From JADJLQ01 sp034439915 (lineage in GTDB: Bacteria > Bacteroidota > Bacteroidia > Chitinophagales > Saprospiraceae): a stretch of DNA of 34,746 bases. Shown here piece after piece: positions 8,698 to 16,816 of this stretch; within the stretch, counting starts at the first letter, position 1; each line of letters opens with the position of its first letter. A program made the translations under genes and the position numbers. The notes below the pieces were generated by a model. It ran no database searches, was not told the origin of the DNA, and saw only the letters and a list, made by a program, of their open reading frames with translations. The stretch is from NCBI GenBank assembly GCA_034439915.1, contig JAWXBI010000199.1, positions 1-34,746 on the forward strand, given 5' to 3'.

Positions 8698-10179
8698 TTA
8701 TGATAATATGATTTTTAGCTTTGCCTTATCGTCCTCTTTAAAAGCGTTGCTGGATTCCAGCTGTTTCTCCATTACATCCATATCATCTCCAAAAATAGTT
8801 GCACTGAACTCCTGAGCCCTTTGCATCATCCGAATATAAACAGACGGGTCACCTTGCCGGGTAAGCCTGCGCAACGCTCCAACATAATCATACCGATAAA
8901 CAGTTGGTATTATGATTTTTGATTGTGCCAGTCTTACCAGTTCGGCGTTCATCATTACTCTTGCCAGACGGCCATTGCCATCTAAAAAAGGATGCACCTC
9001 ACTTACAAGGAACATGATATAAACTGCTTTGGCAAAAGGATCAGCCAGTGCCTGGTAAAAATCAAATCCTTTTATCAACGTGCCTTTTACTAAAGTATGA
9101 TCAACAAAATGTGTCTCACCTGCACGGTTGTTTTTGTCTTTAAACTGTCCGGGATTTTTTGACAGCCTTGCACTCAATAATACGTTGTGCCGGTATAAAA
9201 GTATTTCAAGCATATGTTCGGGAGTAGCTGGTGTAATAGTCATTTCCTCCTTATTGCTGAGCAGTTTATAGGTTCCCAACACATCATGTGAATCTTCATC
9301 GCGCGCTGACATGGGTGTATTGGTTTCAATGATCCGTTTTGCGTCCTCCAACTCAAATTCAGTTCCTTCTATATAGTTGGAGAAATAGGCTTCAAAAAAA
9401 GCGAAGTTGCGGAAAGACAAGTTACTGGTGTTTTTTTCAGGCATGTCTTTAAATGCATGCTGCTTTAGTTCTACAAAAAGTTTTTCAAACAAAGACAGTC
9501 TTGCGGGGTCATACGGATTTCCAAATGCCCTTGCCACTGCTAAAGGGGAGGATAATAATTTTGATGGTTGTGTATGGAGTAAGGCGCTAATGAGTTTATT
9601 CAGTTTTTCATACTCGACTTTCATGTCCAGAATCTCGGCTATGTCTCTTGCTTTATCCCTCATTTCATTTAGCGCTGCTTCGCCTTTTACGCGGATCACT
9701 GTCTCCAGTTTTTCTTCAATTTCCGGAAGGGTCAGGGTTTTGGATTCCGGACCCAGTTGGCGGCTAACCTGTAGATTTTCCAAAAATGCTCTTTCCATTT
9801 GAGAAGCATAGAGCTTTCCTGATAAAAGATTATCTCCTTCAATCGGTCCATGCCCTTCCAGGAAGCGAAGCGTAATACCTGGCAGATATATTTTTTTAGT
9901 GTAAGAATAAGTAAGAAAAATATGATTGGCTGAGGTGGGTTGAAACTCTAATGCCGAACGGTGGCTTAATATCGAACCTGGATAAAGTTTACCTAGTATA
10001 GCGAACAGGTTTCGCCGGATAATAGTTTGCGGGCTGTCGGTAAAGTTGGGGGAATAGATACGGGAGGCAATTTTCCTGAGCTTACCTGCCTTTTCTAATT
10101 TGGAGATTTGCCTGCTGTATTTAGGGTCGCTGGAGGAAAAAACCACTTCCTGAAGATGTATGGGTAAAATATTTTCCAT
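8698..10179 (-). CDS. AbiEi-like winged-helix/Fic AMPylase fusion
   Basis: Fic enzymes usually move AMP from ATP to a hydroxyl of a target protein. The catalytic loop is complete: HPFLDGNGR at residues 396-404. A class II inhibitory helix motif, (S/T)xxxE(G/N), is seen as SNYIEG at 267-272, so the enzyme is probably auto-inhibited by E271. The N-terminus (residues 1-130) looks like the DNA-binding winged helix of AbiEi antitoxins, for example RQISKLEKAGKLRKIASRIY and the PGSILSHRSAL segment. A helical region (150-230) links the two. The start is ATG at 10179 (MENIL); a TTG at 10200 is also in frame. No separate antitoxin gene is adjacent. A phased repeat array overlaps and precedes the start, suggesting autoregulation. 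Confidence 0.9.
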   Translation of the reverse strand: MENILPIHLQEVVFSSSDPKYSRQISKLEKAGKLRKIASRIYSPNFTDSPQTIIRRNLFAILGKLYPGSILSHRSALEFQPTSANHIFLTYSYTKKIYLPGITLRFLEGHGPIEGDNLLSGKLYASQMERAFLENLQVSRQLGPESKTLTLPEIEEKLETVIRVKGEAALNEMRDKARDIAEILDMKVEYEKLNKLISALLHTQPSKLLSSPLAVARAFGNPYDPARLSLFEKLFVELKQHAFKDMPEKNTSNLSFRNFAFFEAYFSNYIEGTEFELEDAKRIIETNTPMSARDEDSHDVLGTYKLLSNKEEMTITPATPEHMLEILLYRHNVLLSARLSKNPGQFKDKNNRAGETHFVDHTLVKGTLIKGFDFYQALADPFAKAVYIMFLVSEVHPFLDGNGRLARVMMNAELVRLAQSKIIIPTVYRYDYVGALRRLTRQGDPSVYIRMMQRAQEFSATIFGDDMDVMEKQLESSNAFKEDDKAKLKIILS

Positions 10180-10384
10180 TAAAACGGTCTGCTGGAGCAA
10201 ATTTAGATAATATTTTCCACTATAATAGCAAATTTAAATAATATTTTCCACTATAACAGCACATTTGGATATTTGTTTCCACTATAATAGCGTCAAGGTA
10301 AACTTTTTTCCAGTAAAAGGTGAAGCAAGTGACTAAAAGGAGAATTCTTTCCAATAAAATACAAAACAGTGCAAATTTTTTCCA
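10171..10384. promoter_or_regulatory. Seven-copy helically phased operator-like array before the Fic gene
   Basis: On the minus (gene) strand the motif TTATAGTGGAAAAT recurs with variations. The plus-strand TTTCCA cores end at 10178, 10219, 10250, 10281, 10312, 10353 and 10384. Spacings are therefore 41, 31, 31, 31, 41 and 31 bp, close to four or three turns of B-DNA, so all copies face one side of the helix. Copy 1 contains the ATG start codon of the Fic gene. The units from 10198 to 10290 are nearly full 31-bp repeats; outer ones keep only the core. Two units also carry TAAATTTG, a -7-like box. The likely reader is the winged helix of the Fic protein; this is inferred, not shown. Confidence 0.75.
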
Positions 10385-10401
10385 TTAATGGCCTAAAGGT
10401 T

Positions 10402-10620
10402 TCATGTCTGAATTTTAGTAATGCCGGGAGGGCAACGCATTAATAAAGCATGCAAACCCCCTGTTATGCATTCGCCCTTTCTCCTTGGACATCTACAATG
10501 TGGGGCTGTGGCACTCCTAACAGTGTTGCCTATGCATTGGCTCAAGACTGGCCCTTTTGCAAGGTTGGCTTTTGTGTGTTGGCTATGTGTGTCTTGCAAA
10601 TGTGCCTGACTTGGTTCGTT
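10402..10620. other. Unrecognised non-coding segment with repeated TTGGC/TTGCAA motifs
   Basis: This segment is richer in G+C than its surroundings. It contains imperfect inverted pieces (GGGCAACGCAT near 10435 with ATGCATTCGCCC near 10474) and a run of related words near its right end (TTGCAAGG, TTGGCTTTT, TTGGCTATG, TTGCAAATG, 10557-10604). Open frames of 62-65 codons exist on both strands over the same DNA, with Cys/Leu/Trp-rich products that do not look like real proteins. It may be a folded RNA, a recombination or insertion site, or a dispersed repeat. I cannot name it. Confidence 0.4.
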
Positions 10621-10653
10621 GGATAGATTCTTAGGGTGTGTTTATAAAATTTG

Positions 10654-10689
10654 GTTGACATTTAGCATAATAATACTATGTTTGTCAAC
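10654..10689 (+). promoter_or_regulatory. Promoter with overlapping palindromic operator, XRE-ImmA/PIN operon
   Basis: A -33-like TTGAC (10655) and an exact TAnnTTTG -7 box (TATGTTTG, 10677-10684), 19 bp after the TTG, form a good Bacteroidota promoter. The same DNA is a nested inverted repeat: outer arms GTTGACA (10654-10660) and TGTCAAC (10683-10689), inner arms CATA (10666-10669) and TATG (10677-10680). A dimeric XRE repressor bound here would cover both boxes. The start codon lies 28 bp downstream of the palindrome. Confidence 0.68.
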
Positions 10690-10717
10690 ATATCGCAACA
10701 CTTAACTAAATAAACCA

Positions 10718-11788
10718 ATGGAAAATATATTTGGAAATAAACTGGCGTCAGCCCGAAAGATGGCTGGCATGTCTCTGCAGGATTTGGAAAACAAACTTGA
10801 AAAAGTTGTTTCTCGTCAGGCATTGCATAAATACGAACAGGGTAAAATGAAACCTGATAGTCAGTTGTTAATTGCTTTATCAATTGTGCTAGATGTGCCA
10901 GTGGATTATTTTTACTCAATACCGACTGTCCATATAGAACTGAAAAATATCATCTACCGAAAATATTCTTCAAAAATTTCCAAAACTGAGCAGTTATCGG
11001 TAGAAGAAAAAGCAAAGGAAAATTGTGAGCGGTATTTTGAATTGGAACACTTGATTAATCCAAATGAGAAGTCAGAATATTTTACATACGATAACGTAAT
11101 TGAAACTGCTGACGATGCTGAAACTGCTGCAAAGAAATTAAGAAAAATTTGGTCGCTTGGATATGATCCGATTCCTGATGTGGTTGAAATGTTAGAGGAT
11201 AAAGGATATAAAGTAATTGAGTTGGATGCGCCCGATGGTTTTGACGGAATGAAAGCAGATGTTGATGGGAAAAAAATAATTGTCCTGAAAAAATCTGTCA
11301 AACAAGGCGAGGATGTTGTAAGGAAAAGATTTACTGCTTTGCATGAATTGGCTCACCATGCTTTAAAGTTTTCAGCCAATTTAACAGCAAAACGAGAAGA
11401 ATATCTGTGTCACACTTTTGCTTGTGCTGTTCTGTACCCTGCGGATATGGCAACAAAGGAATTGAGCAAAGACCGATTTCATTTTTATCAAAACGAATTG
11501 TTGTTGATAAAGGAAAGATGGGGAATTTCTTTTCCTGCTGTTTTTGCAAGGGCTTTGCATCTCGGTATCATCACCAGTTTTATTTATAGAAGATTTAATG
11601 TAGGCTACAAAGAAAGAAAATTGCACCTGAATGAACCAGGGAGGTACATGAGTAAGGAAAAACCTGTTCGTCTTGAACGGTTAATTTATCTCGGCTTGTC
11701 AAAAGAAATTATTTCAGTTAATGAAGCTGCATTTTTTGCAGGTAAAACGGTTGGTGAATTCCGTAAACAATTGCAGCAGTTAGTATGA
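10718..11788 (+). CDS. XRE regulator fused to ImmA/IrrE-type metallopeptidase
   Basis: The 356-residue protein has a Cro/C1-type helix-turn-helix at residues 5-65 (LASARKMAGMSLQDLENKL; ALHKYEQGKMKP), a charged linker, and a COG2856 (ImmA/IrrE) peptidase domain from about 140. The zinc motif HELAHH is at 209-214, with a probable third ligand among E227/E228. In phage and mobile-element systems such proteases destroy a repressor and so relieve repression; XRE-COG2856 proteins also serve as antitoxin-type partners. Its stop overlaps the PIN gene start by 4 bp, so the two make one unit. A palindrome over its own promoter suggests self-repression. The family is certain; the antitoxin role is inferred. 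Confidence 0.88.
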   Translation: MENIFGNKLASARKMAGMSLQDLENKLEKVVSRQALHKYEQGKMKPDSQLLIALSIVLDVPVDYFYSIPTVHIELKNIIYRKYSSKISKTEQLSVEEKAKENCERYFELEHLINPNEKSEYFTYDNVIETADDAETAAKKLRKIWSLGYDPIPDVVEMLEDKGYKVIELDAPDGFDGMKADVDGKKIIVLKKSVKQGEDVVRKRFTALHELAHHALKFSANLTAKREEYLCHTFACAVLYPADMATKELSKDRFHFYQNELLLIKERWGISFPAVFARALHLGIITSFIYRRFNVGYKERKLHLNEPGRYMSKEKPVRLERLIYLGLSKEIISVNEAAFFAGKTVGEFRKQLQQLV

Positions 11789-12282
11789 AACTATTTATCA
11801 CTGATACAAATGTGTTCTTTGATTTGATGAACATAGAAGCCCTTCCCGAATTTTTCGGGTTGGATTTTGAAATCTGCACGACAGATTTTGTTGTGAATGA
11901 AATTTTACATTTGGAGCAAGCGGAACAAATTCAAAACTTTATTCGGTCAAAGCAACTCACGGTGTTTAGTTTTTCTTCTGACGAAATTGATAAAGTGGTA
12001 AACCTGAAAACAAAACGAATGATGCGAAGGATTGCAGATAAATCTGTTTTGTGGAAAGCGTTACAATTGAAATGTCCGTTGCTGACTGGCGATAAAAGTT
12101 TAAGAAATGAAGCAGAAGAAAACGGATTAGAAGTTCATGGAAGTATTTGGGTTGTGATGAAAATTGTAGATGCAAAACTATTGAGTGCTGAAAAAGGGAT
12201 TGAGTTGTATGAAAAATTGAGAATCGTAAACGATACTTTACCAAAAGAAGAAATTGAAAAATTGATTAAAAAATTAAAGTAA
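11785..12282 (+). CDS. PIN-domain nuclease-like protein (probable toxin)
   Basis: This 165-residue protein has the fold signature of PIN ribonucleases, with the acidic metal-binding set in place: D7 (FITDTN), E39 (VVNEI), D85 (RRIADKS) and D103 (LLTGDKSL). PIN toxins typically cut tRNA, rRNA or mRNA. It starts inside the last codons of the XRE-ImmA gene (ATGA overlap), so the two are translationally coupled, as is usual for toxin-antitoxin or similar stress modules. The lysine-rich C-terminal helix (EEIEKLIKKLK) follows the core. It resembles DUF3368-like PIN proteins, but I would not fix the subfamily. Confidence 0.8.
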   Translation: MKLFITDTNVFFDLMNIEALPEFFGLDFEICTTDFVVNEILHLEQAEQIQNFIRSKQLTVFSFSSDEIDKVVNLKTKRMMRRIADKSVLWKALQLKCPLLTGDKSLRNEAEENGLEVHGSIWVVMKIVDAKLLSAEKGIELYEKLRIVNDTLPKEEIEKLIKKLK

Positions 12283-12714
12283 TAGTAATGGAAAGCTACA
12301 GTAATAAAAGCCTCATTCATGTTCGGATTAAAAATTTTGCAAAGTGGATTGCCCTGAAAAGGAAACTCGTGATGCGATTAAAAAGCAATCTGATGAAATC
12401 AGCTGACTGGCCGGGCCGGTCAAGACCGGATGATTCCATTGAAAAATATAAAAGACAGCAAATTGAGATATGTGTCAAATGTTTGAATTCAAACGAAGGA
12501 CAGCAAAATAGGTTTGCTGGCAAATGTTAGAAATGGGGATTATGGCTGAAACCCATGTCAGTACTGATAATCTTGGTTCTTGAAATCTTCTTTTCTCCAC
12601 TTGCCATGAACTGAAGCCCAAAATAAATTTGCCAGAGCAAAATAATTTCAACAAGATTAAAATTATCCACGGATTTAAAATTTAACCCATGAATAAAACA
12701 TTTGTAATAGCAAA
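12283..12714. other. Intergenic, possible gene remnant
   Basis: An 80-codon frame (12288-12530, plus) starts 5 bp after the PIN stop, but its product is basic and low in structure. Its middle seems to switch frame: in a neighbouring frame one reads RDAIKKQSDEIS, then DDSIEKYKRQQIEICVKC in the first. It may be a decayed short gene. A GC hairpin CCGGTC-AA-GACCGG (12416-12429) lies inside and lacks a T tract. From 12531 to 12714 I see nothing; it is the right-hand edge of the accessory island. Confidence 0.3.
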
Positions 12715-14220
12715 TTATCTTTTCAGCGACCCCGGCAAATACTGCCCAGGAAAATTCTGATACGCCACCGGCCTTGTCCACCTTTTTAAGGAACTGAAAC
12801 CAACAGCCCCAAAATGCGGGTGACTGGTCGCAGGGAAAGGTCCCCCATGCATCATAGAATCACAGACTTCTACCCCAGTGGGCACCCCATTCCAGACTAT
12901 CCTGCCGGAAACTTGTTCCATAGCCTCGATCAGGATATCATTGCCCGGGTCATACGGTTCGCTCCAAATCGTGGTGGTCAACTGTCCCTTTAACAGTTCC
13001 AGAATAGTTACCATTTGGTCTGCACCATTACATTTAATAATAATGGCAAAAGGGCCAAATACCTCATGATGCCACTGGGCATGGTTAATAAATTCATCCC
13101 CGCTAACTATTGCAATCGCTGGTTTGATGAGGTGAGATCCATCTTCATTTAAATCTACCAGGCCGAGTTCCTGACTAAGCTGGCTGAGGGATCGCATAAA
13201 ATTGCTATGAATCCTGGCATTCAGCATGGGTGTGGGTGCCACTGTCCTGATCTTTGCTTCCAGGGCCTGGTAAAAGTGATCAAAGTGATCACTTTTTTCT
13301 ACCATTAATAACCCCGGTTTGGTACAAAATTGGCCTGCCCCCATGGTCATAGACGCTCCCAATTGTTCTCCAATCATCACCGCTTTATTATCCAGGGCTG
13401 ATTTGGTAATCAATACCGGATTGAGGCTTCCCATTTCTGCATACACCGGAATAGGCTCAGGGCGCAGCGCTGCTGCGTTCATAATAGCCCTGCCTGCTCC
13501 GTAAGATCCGGTAAAACCAATAGCTTTGACCCTGGGATCTTTGACCAGGGCCTGGCCGAGTTCAGGCCCATATCCATATAGCGTCGAAAATACTCCATCC
13601 GGAGCTCCGGAATCTTTGGCGGCGCGTTGAACAGCCTCCGCAACCAGGGCATTGGTGCCCGGGTGGGATTCGTGCGCTTTGACAATTACGGGACATCCTG
13701 TAGCCAAAGCACTGGCCACATCTCCTCCTGCGGTGGAATAAGCCAATGGAAAATTGCTCGCTGTAAAGACTACAACGGGACCCAGGGGAACCAGGTGTTT
13801 TCGAATATCTGCTTTGGGGAGGGGTTGGCGATCAGGTTGAGCCAGATCTATGGATGGTTCCTCCCAGGTTGTTTGGCGTACGGCATTGGCAAACATCTTT
13901 AATTGTCCGGTGGTACGTCCCCTTTCAGAAAGTATACGGGCTTCTGCCAGACCGGTTTCAGCCATGGCGCGGATGACCAGTTCGTCGCCAAGTTCTAAGA
14001 TGTATTGGGCAATGAGATCCATAAAATCAGCCCGTTTTGTGCCTGGCCATTTTCGATATACTGGAAAGGCCAAAACTGCTTTTTCCAAAGCAAGATCTAT
14101 TTCCACCTGGGTAGCAATAGAAAATGCTCCATCGAGATCCGATTGGGTCAGCGGATTGACTCCGCTGAGATGATTTTGACTTTCAAGGGTTTCATAACCT
14201 ATAATATTTCCGGTGATCAT
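12715..14220 (-). CDS. NADP-type aldehyde dehydrogenase, probable 2,5-dioxopentanoate dehydrogenase
   Basis: This 501-residue enzyme is of the class that oxidises 2-oxoglutarate semialdehyde (2,5-dioxopentanoate) to 2-oxoglutarate, the last step of hydroxyproline and of several sugar-acid pathways. The catalytic cysteine is C299 in GAGQFCTKPG, the general base E262 in VYAEMGSLNPV, and the oxyanion Asn N156 in FTASNFP. GFTGSYGAG is the nucleotide-fold loop. The FTASNFPLAYSTAGGD segment is characteristic of this subfamily. It overlaps the upstream DapA-family gene by 4 bp (ATGA), so the two enzymes are coupled and probably act in sequence. Substrate is inferred from subfamily and partner. Confidence 0.82.
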   Translation of the reverse strand: MITGNIIGYETLESQNHLSGVNPLTQSDLDGAFSIATQVEIDLALEKAVLAFPVYRKWPGTKRADFMDLIAQYILELGDELVIRAMAETGLAEARILSERGRTTGQLKMFANAVRQTTWEEPSIDLAQPDRQPLPKADIRKHLVPLGPVVVFTASNFPLAYSTAGGDVASALATGCPVIVKAHESHPGTNALVAEAVQRAAKDSGAPDGVFSTLYGYGPELGQALVKDPRVKAIGFTGSYGAGRAIMNAAALRPEPIPVYAEMGSLNPVLITKSALDNKAVMIGEQLGASMTMGAGQFCTKPGLLMVEKSDHFDHFYQALEAKIRTVAPTPMLNARIHSNFMRSLSQLSQELGLVDLNEDGSHLIKPAIAIVSGDEFINHAQWHHEVFGPFAIIIKCNGADQMVTILELLKGQLTTTIWSEPYDPGNDILIEAMEQVSGRIVWNGVPTGVEVCDSMMHGGPFPATSHPHFGAVGFSSLKRWTRPVAYQNFPGQYLPGSLKR

Positions 14221-15131
14221 AATTCGTATATTTTAAGATTTGGCCGGTTTTGAATGGCATCATTTATAACGGATAAAATCTGAATTCGTTCAATTCCGCT
14301 GAGTTTTAACCTCGGGCCCCTGACCTGCTCGGTACCGATACCTACTGCAGCTTCTGCCAGTTTGATGTACTGGACCAATTTAGCATGGATATCCAGTTCT
14401 AACAAAGGCATAAACCAGCGGTAAATGGCCAGGGCTTCTGCAATACGGCCTTCTTTAACCAAGTGGTAAATCATGACGGTTTCATCGGGAAAAGCATTAA
14501 CCAGGCCGGCCACCCAGCCATCTGCTCCCGCCACCAGACATTCCAAAGCGAGGGTATCCACCCCGCCTAATATTTTAAACCTGGTCCCAAATGCATTAAT
14601 CATGCGGGTAATATTGGTAACATCCCGGCTACTTTCTTTGACGGCTTCTATGTTGGCATGGAGGGTGAGTTGTTCAAACATATCTATGTTGACTGCTATC
14701 TTATAGTCATAGGGATTGTTGTAAATCATGATAGGGAGACTGGTTTGATCGGCAACAGATCTGAAGTAAATTACGGTTTCATGATCGTCTGATTTGTACC
14801 GCATCGGCGGCAGCAGCATCAGTCCGTCTGCCCCGTTGGCTTCGGCATTTTGAGCTGCAAGGATAGCATCGCGTGTAGAGGCTTCTGCGATATTTACCAG
14901 GATAGGGATCTGATCGCCAGCGGTAGCTTTGGCTGCGGCTAAAAGTTCAATTATTTCCTGCTGATTAAGCGTACTGGCTTCACCCAGGCTGCCCGCAATG
15001 ATGGCACCGTGGATACCGGCAGTAATTTGTAACGACAAGTGTTTTTGAAAAGCTGGCAGATCAAGGCTACCGTCTTCTTTCATCTTGGTAGTGAGCGCAG
15101 GATATACCCCTTGCCAGTTTATTTTCAGCAT
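14217..15131 (-). CDS. DapA-family lyase, probable hydroxyproline-pathway deaminase or sugar-acid dehydratase
   Basis: The 304-residue product is an (alpha/beta)8 barrel of the DHDPS/N-acetylneuraminate lyase family. The Schiff-base lysine is K165 (EAVKESSRD), the catalytic tyrosine Y137 (MIYNNP), and the carboxylate-binding loop is GSLGE (47-51). The sequence most resembles 1-pyrroline-4-hydroxy-2-carboxylate deaminases, which give 2-oxoglutarate semialdehyde, the substrate of the coupled dehydrogenase downstream. 2-Keto-3-deoxy-arabonate or 5-keto-4-deoxy-glucarate dehydratase would fit the same partner. No epimerase or D-hydroxyproline dehydrogenase is in the window. ATG at 15131 (MLKINWQG) is preferred to the in-frame TTG at 15149. 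Confidence 0.78.
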   Translation of the reverse strand: MLKINWQGVYPALTTKMKEDGSLDLPAFQKHLSLQITAGIHGAIIAGSLGEASTLNQQEIIELLAAAKATAGDQIPILVNIAEASTRDAILAAQNAEANGADGLMLLPPMRYKSDDHETVIYFRSVADQTSLPIMIYNNPYDYKIAVNIDMFEQLTLHANIEAVKESSRDVTNITRMINAFGTRFKILGGVDTLALECLVAGADGWVAGLVNAFPDETVMIYHLVKEGRIAEALAIYRWFMPLLELDIHAKLVQYIKLAEAAVGIGTEQVRGPRLKLSGIERIQILSVINDAIQNRPNLKIYEL

Positions 15132-15193
15132 GCTTAAGGATTTTTGCAAAAATGATAATAATTATTGAATTCAGGTCGATCCCATACCAGGAT

Positions 15194-15229
15194 AAAAAAA
15201 GGCCATCCCGTTGTAACGGGACAGCCTTT
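15194..15229 (-). terminator. Intrinsic terminator after the SusCD operon
   Basis: Hairpin with outer arms AAAGGC (15198-15203)/GCCTTT (15224-15229) and inner arms TCCCGTT (15206-15212)/AACGGGA (15215-15221). A seven-base A run on the plus strand gives the U tract on the minus strand. It lies about 30 bp past the susD stop and separates SusCD from the lyase/dehydrogenase operon. Confidence 0.85.
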
Positions 15230-15260
15230 CGATTTGATATGATTAGGGAATTAATACCTT

Positions 15261-16787
15261 TTAATAGCAGGGGTTTTGTTGCAAACTCTTATTCGCGTCT
15301 ATTTGTCGTTTGGGTATAGGGAATATATCAAAACACTCTTTAGTATCTGCCGGTTTAAACTTTCTTGCAGACGTATATTTTCCAAAGCGGATTAAGTCCT
15401 GTCGTCTCCAGCCTTCTGCAAACATTTCGCGACCTCTTTCAGCCAGCAGGTTGTCAGCAGTCAGAGAAGTAAATGGAGTTGCTCCGGCACGGTTGCGCAG
15501 TTGATTAACTATAGCTAAAGCAACCGCATCACCGGCATTTTTGCGCCACAATGCTTCTGCTTTTACCAGCATGATGTCCGATAAACGGAAGATCGGAAAA
15601 TCATTAGAAAGGTTGGGCGTAGCCCTGTTTGCATATTCAAATTTACCAATCCTTGCACCCGCTTGACGAAATGCATTTGGAAAATGTTCATTGACTTCCG
15701 GTGTGAACGTCAATGGTTTTCCATCCGGGTCGCCAGCTTCAGCCCCATTGTCAGTCAGCCTTTCGCCGGTGGATGAAAACTGAGGGCCTACCAGTAAATT
15801 CTTTACCCTGGTGTCTTTGGCTTCATAGGATTCATAAAATTCCTGCAGGGAACAGTAGCCATTCCACGGTTGATCAGTCAGGTTAAACGTTTTTGAACTT
15901 TCATAATGTAAAGTCATCTGAGGCAAATTGAACCCGCCGGCGAAAACTTTGTCGTAAGGAATCACGAAAATATTTTCACGGGAAGCTGAATTGTCTGTCT
16001 TAAAATTGGTGAAATAATCCCCTTCAAGGCTGTATTTTCCGGAGTTGATCACCGCATCAGATGAGGCTATTGCTTTATCCCATTGGGGAGTACCAGTATA
16101 ACGAATTGCATTGAGGTACAATTTAGCTAACAAAGCATTGGCAGAATGTTTGGTCATACGGGCATAGGTAGCCGAAGCAACATCAGCGGTAAGATTAGGT
16201 AAAGATTCCAGGATTTCTTTTTCAACAAAAGCATATACTTCTGCCCGTTTTCTAGTTGCCGGGCTGGTTTCAGCATTAGCAAAACCAGTTACTATAGGCA
16301 CATTGCCAAATAAATCCAGCAACCAATAATAAAAAAGAGCGCGGACCGAACGCAATTCAGAAAGGAAGACTATTGTTTTATCGCCTGGTATCGGAGTAAA
16401 TTGTTCAATCAAACGATTACAGGCACTGACCCCACCAAATAATTGTCCCCAGGAGTTGTTGAAGGCATCTTCGGTGGGTTGATATTCGTGTCTGAACATT
16501 CTCAACCACTGGCCTCCATCAAACCAGTCTCCCCCTCTTTGAGGAATCATTAATTCATCGGAAGATACTTCCTGTATGGACCAGGTTGCGTTATGGGATC
16601 CCATGACCCCAATCAGCCTGGAATAGGCTGCACCGAGCGCTGAAATAAACTCTTCATCGGATTTGAAGAAATTATCAAAGGTAACCGTTGAATAGAGCTC
16701 TTCATCCAGATTGGTGCAGGAATTGTTGAAGGCCAGCAGCATACCACCGATCAACAGTACTTTTGAATATTTTAACAACTTGTTCAT
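15261..16787 (-). CDS. SusD/RagB-family nutrient-binding lipoprotein
   Basis: A 508-residue surface lipoprotein that caps the SusC pore and captures oligomeric nutrients. The signal peptide ends in a lipobox with C24 (FNNSCTN). The N-terminal SusD-like helical repeats include SELRSVRALFYYWLLDLFGNVPIVTGF, here cited as positions 141-168, which is a hallmark of the family. The RagB/SusD C-terminal domain carries NDFPIFRLSDIMLVKAEAL and a WRRQDLIRFGKY segment. It follows the SusC gene by 29 bp on the same strand. No SusE-type gene or glycoside hydrolase is adjacent, so the cargo cannot be read from neighbours. Confidence 0.95.
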   Translation of the reverse strand: MNKLLKYSKVLLIGGMLLAFNNSCTNLDEELYSTVTFDNFFKSDEEFISALGAAYSRLIGVMGSHNATWSIQEVSSDELMIPQRGGDWFDGGQWLRMFRHEYQPTEDAFNNSWGQLFGGVSACNRLIEQFTPIPGDKTIVFLSELRSVRALFYYWLLDLFGNVPIVTGFANAETSPATRKRAEVYAFVEKEILESLPNLTADVASATYARMTKHSANALLAKLYLNAIRYTGTPQWDKAIASSDAVINSGKYSLEGDYFTNFKTDNSASRENIFVIPYDKVFAGGFNLPQMTLHYESSKTFNLTDQPWNGYCSLQEFYESYEAKDTRVKNLLVGPQFSSTGERLTDNGAEAGDPDGKPLTFTPEVNEHFPNAFRQAGARIGKFEYANRATPNLSNDFPIFRLSDIMLVKAEALWRKNAGDAVALAIVNQLRNRAGATPFTSLTADNLLAERGREMFAEGWRRQDLIRFGKYTSARKFKPADTKECFDIFPIPKRQIDANKSLQQNPCY

Positions 16788-16816
16788 ATTGCTATGATTT
16801 ATATTTTTTTTAAAAA

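Noticed and set aside
10171..10384. CRISPR array
   Set aside because: The 31-bp units repeat almost whole, with no unique spacers between them, no cas genes are near, and one copy lies on a start codon.
10402..10609. Overlapping 62- and 65-codon frames on opposite strands
   Set aside because: Both cover the same DNA and their products are Cys/Leu/Trp-rich with no family likeness or good start context. I treat the DNA as non-coding.
10402..10620. Integron attC site
   Set aside because: I searched for paired GTTRRRY/RYYYAAC core sites and found no convincing set; no integrase gene is in view.
12416..12429. Terminator after the PIN gene
   Set aside because: The CCGGTC/GACCGG hairpin has a 2-nt loop and no following T tract on either strand.
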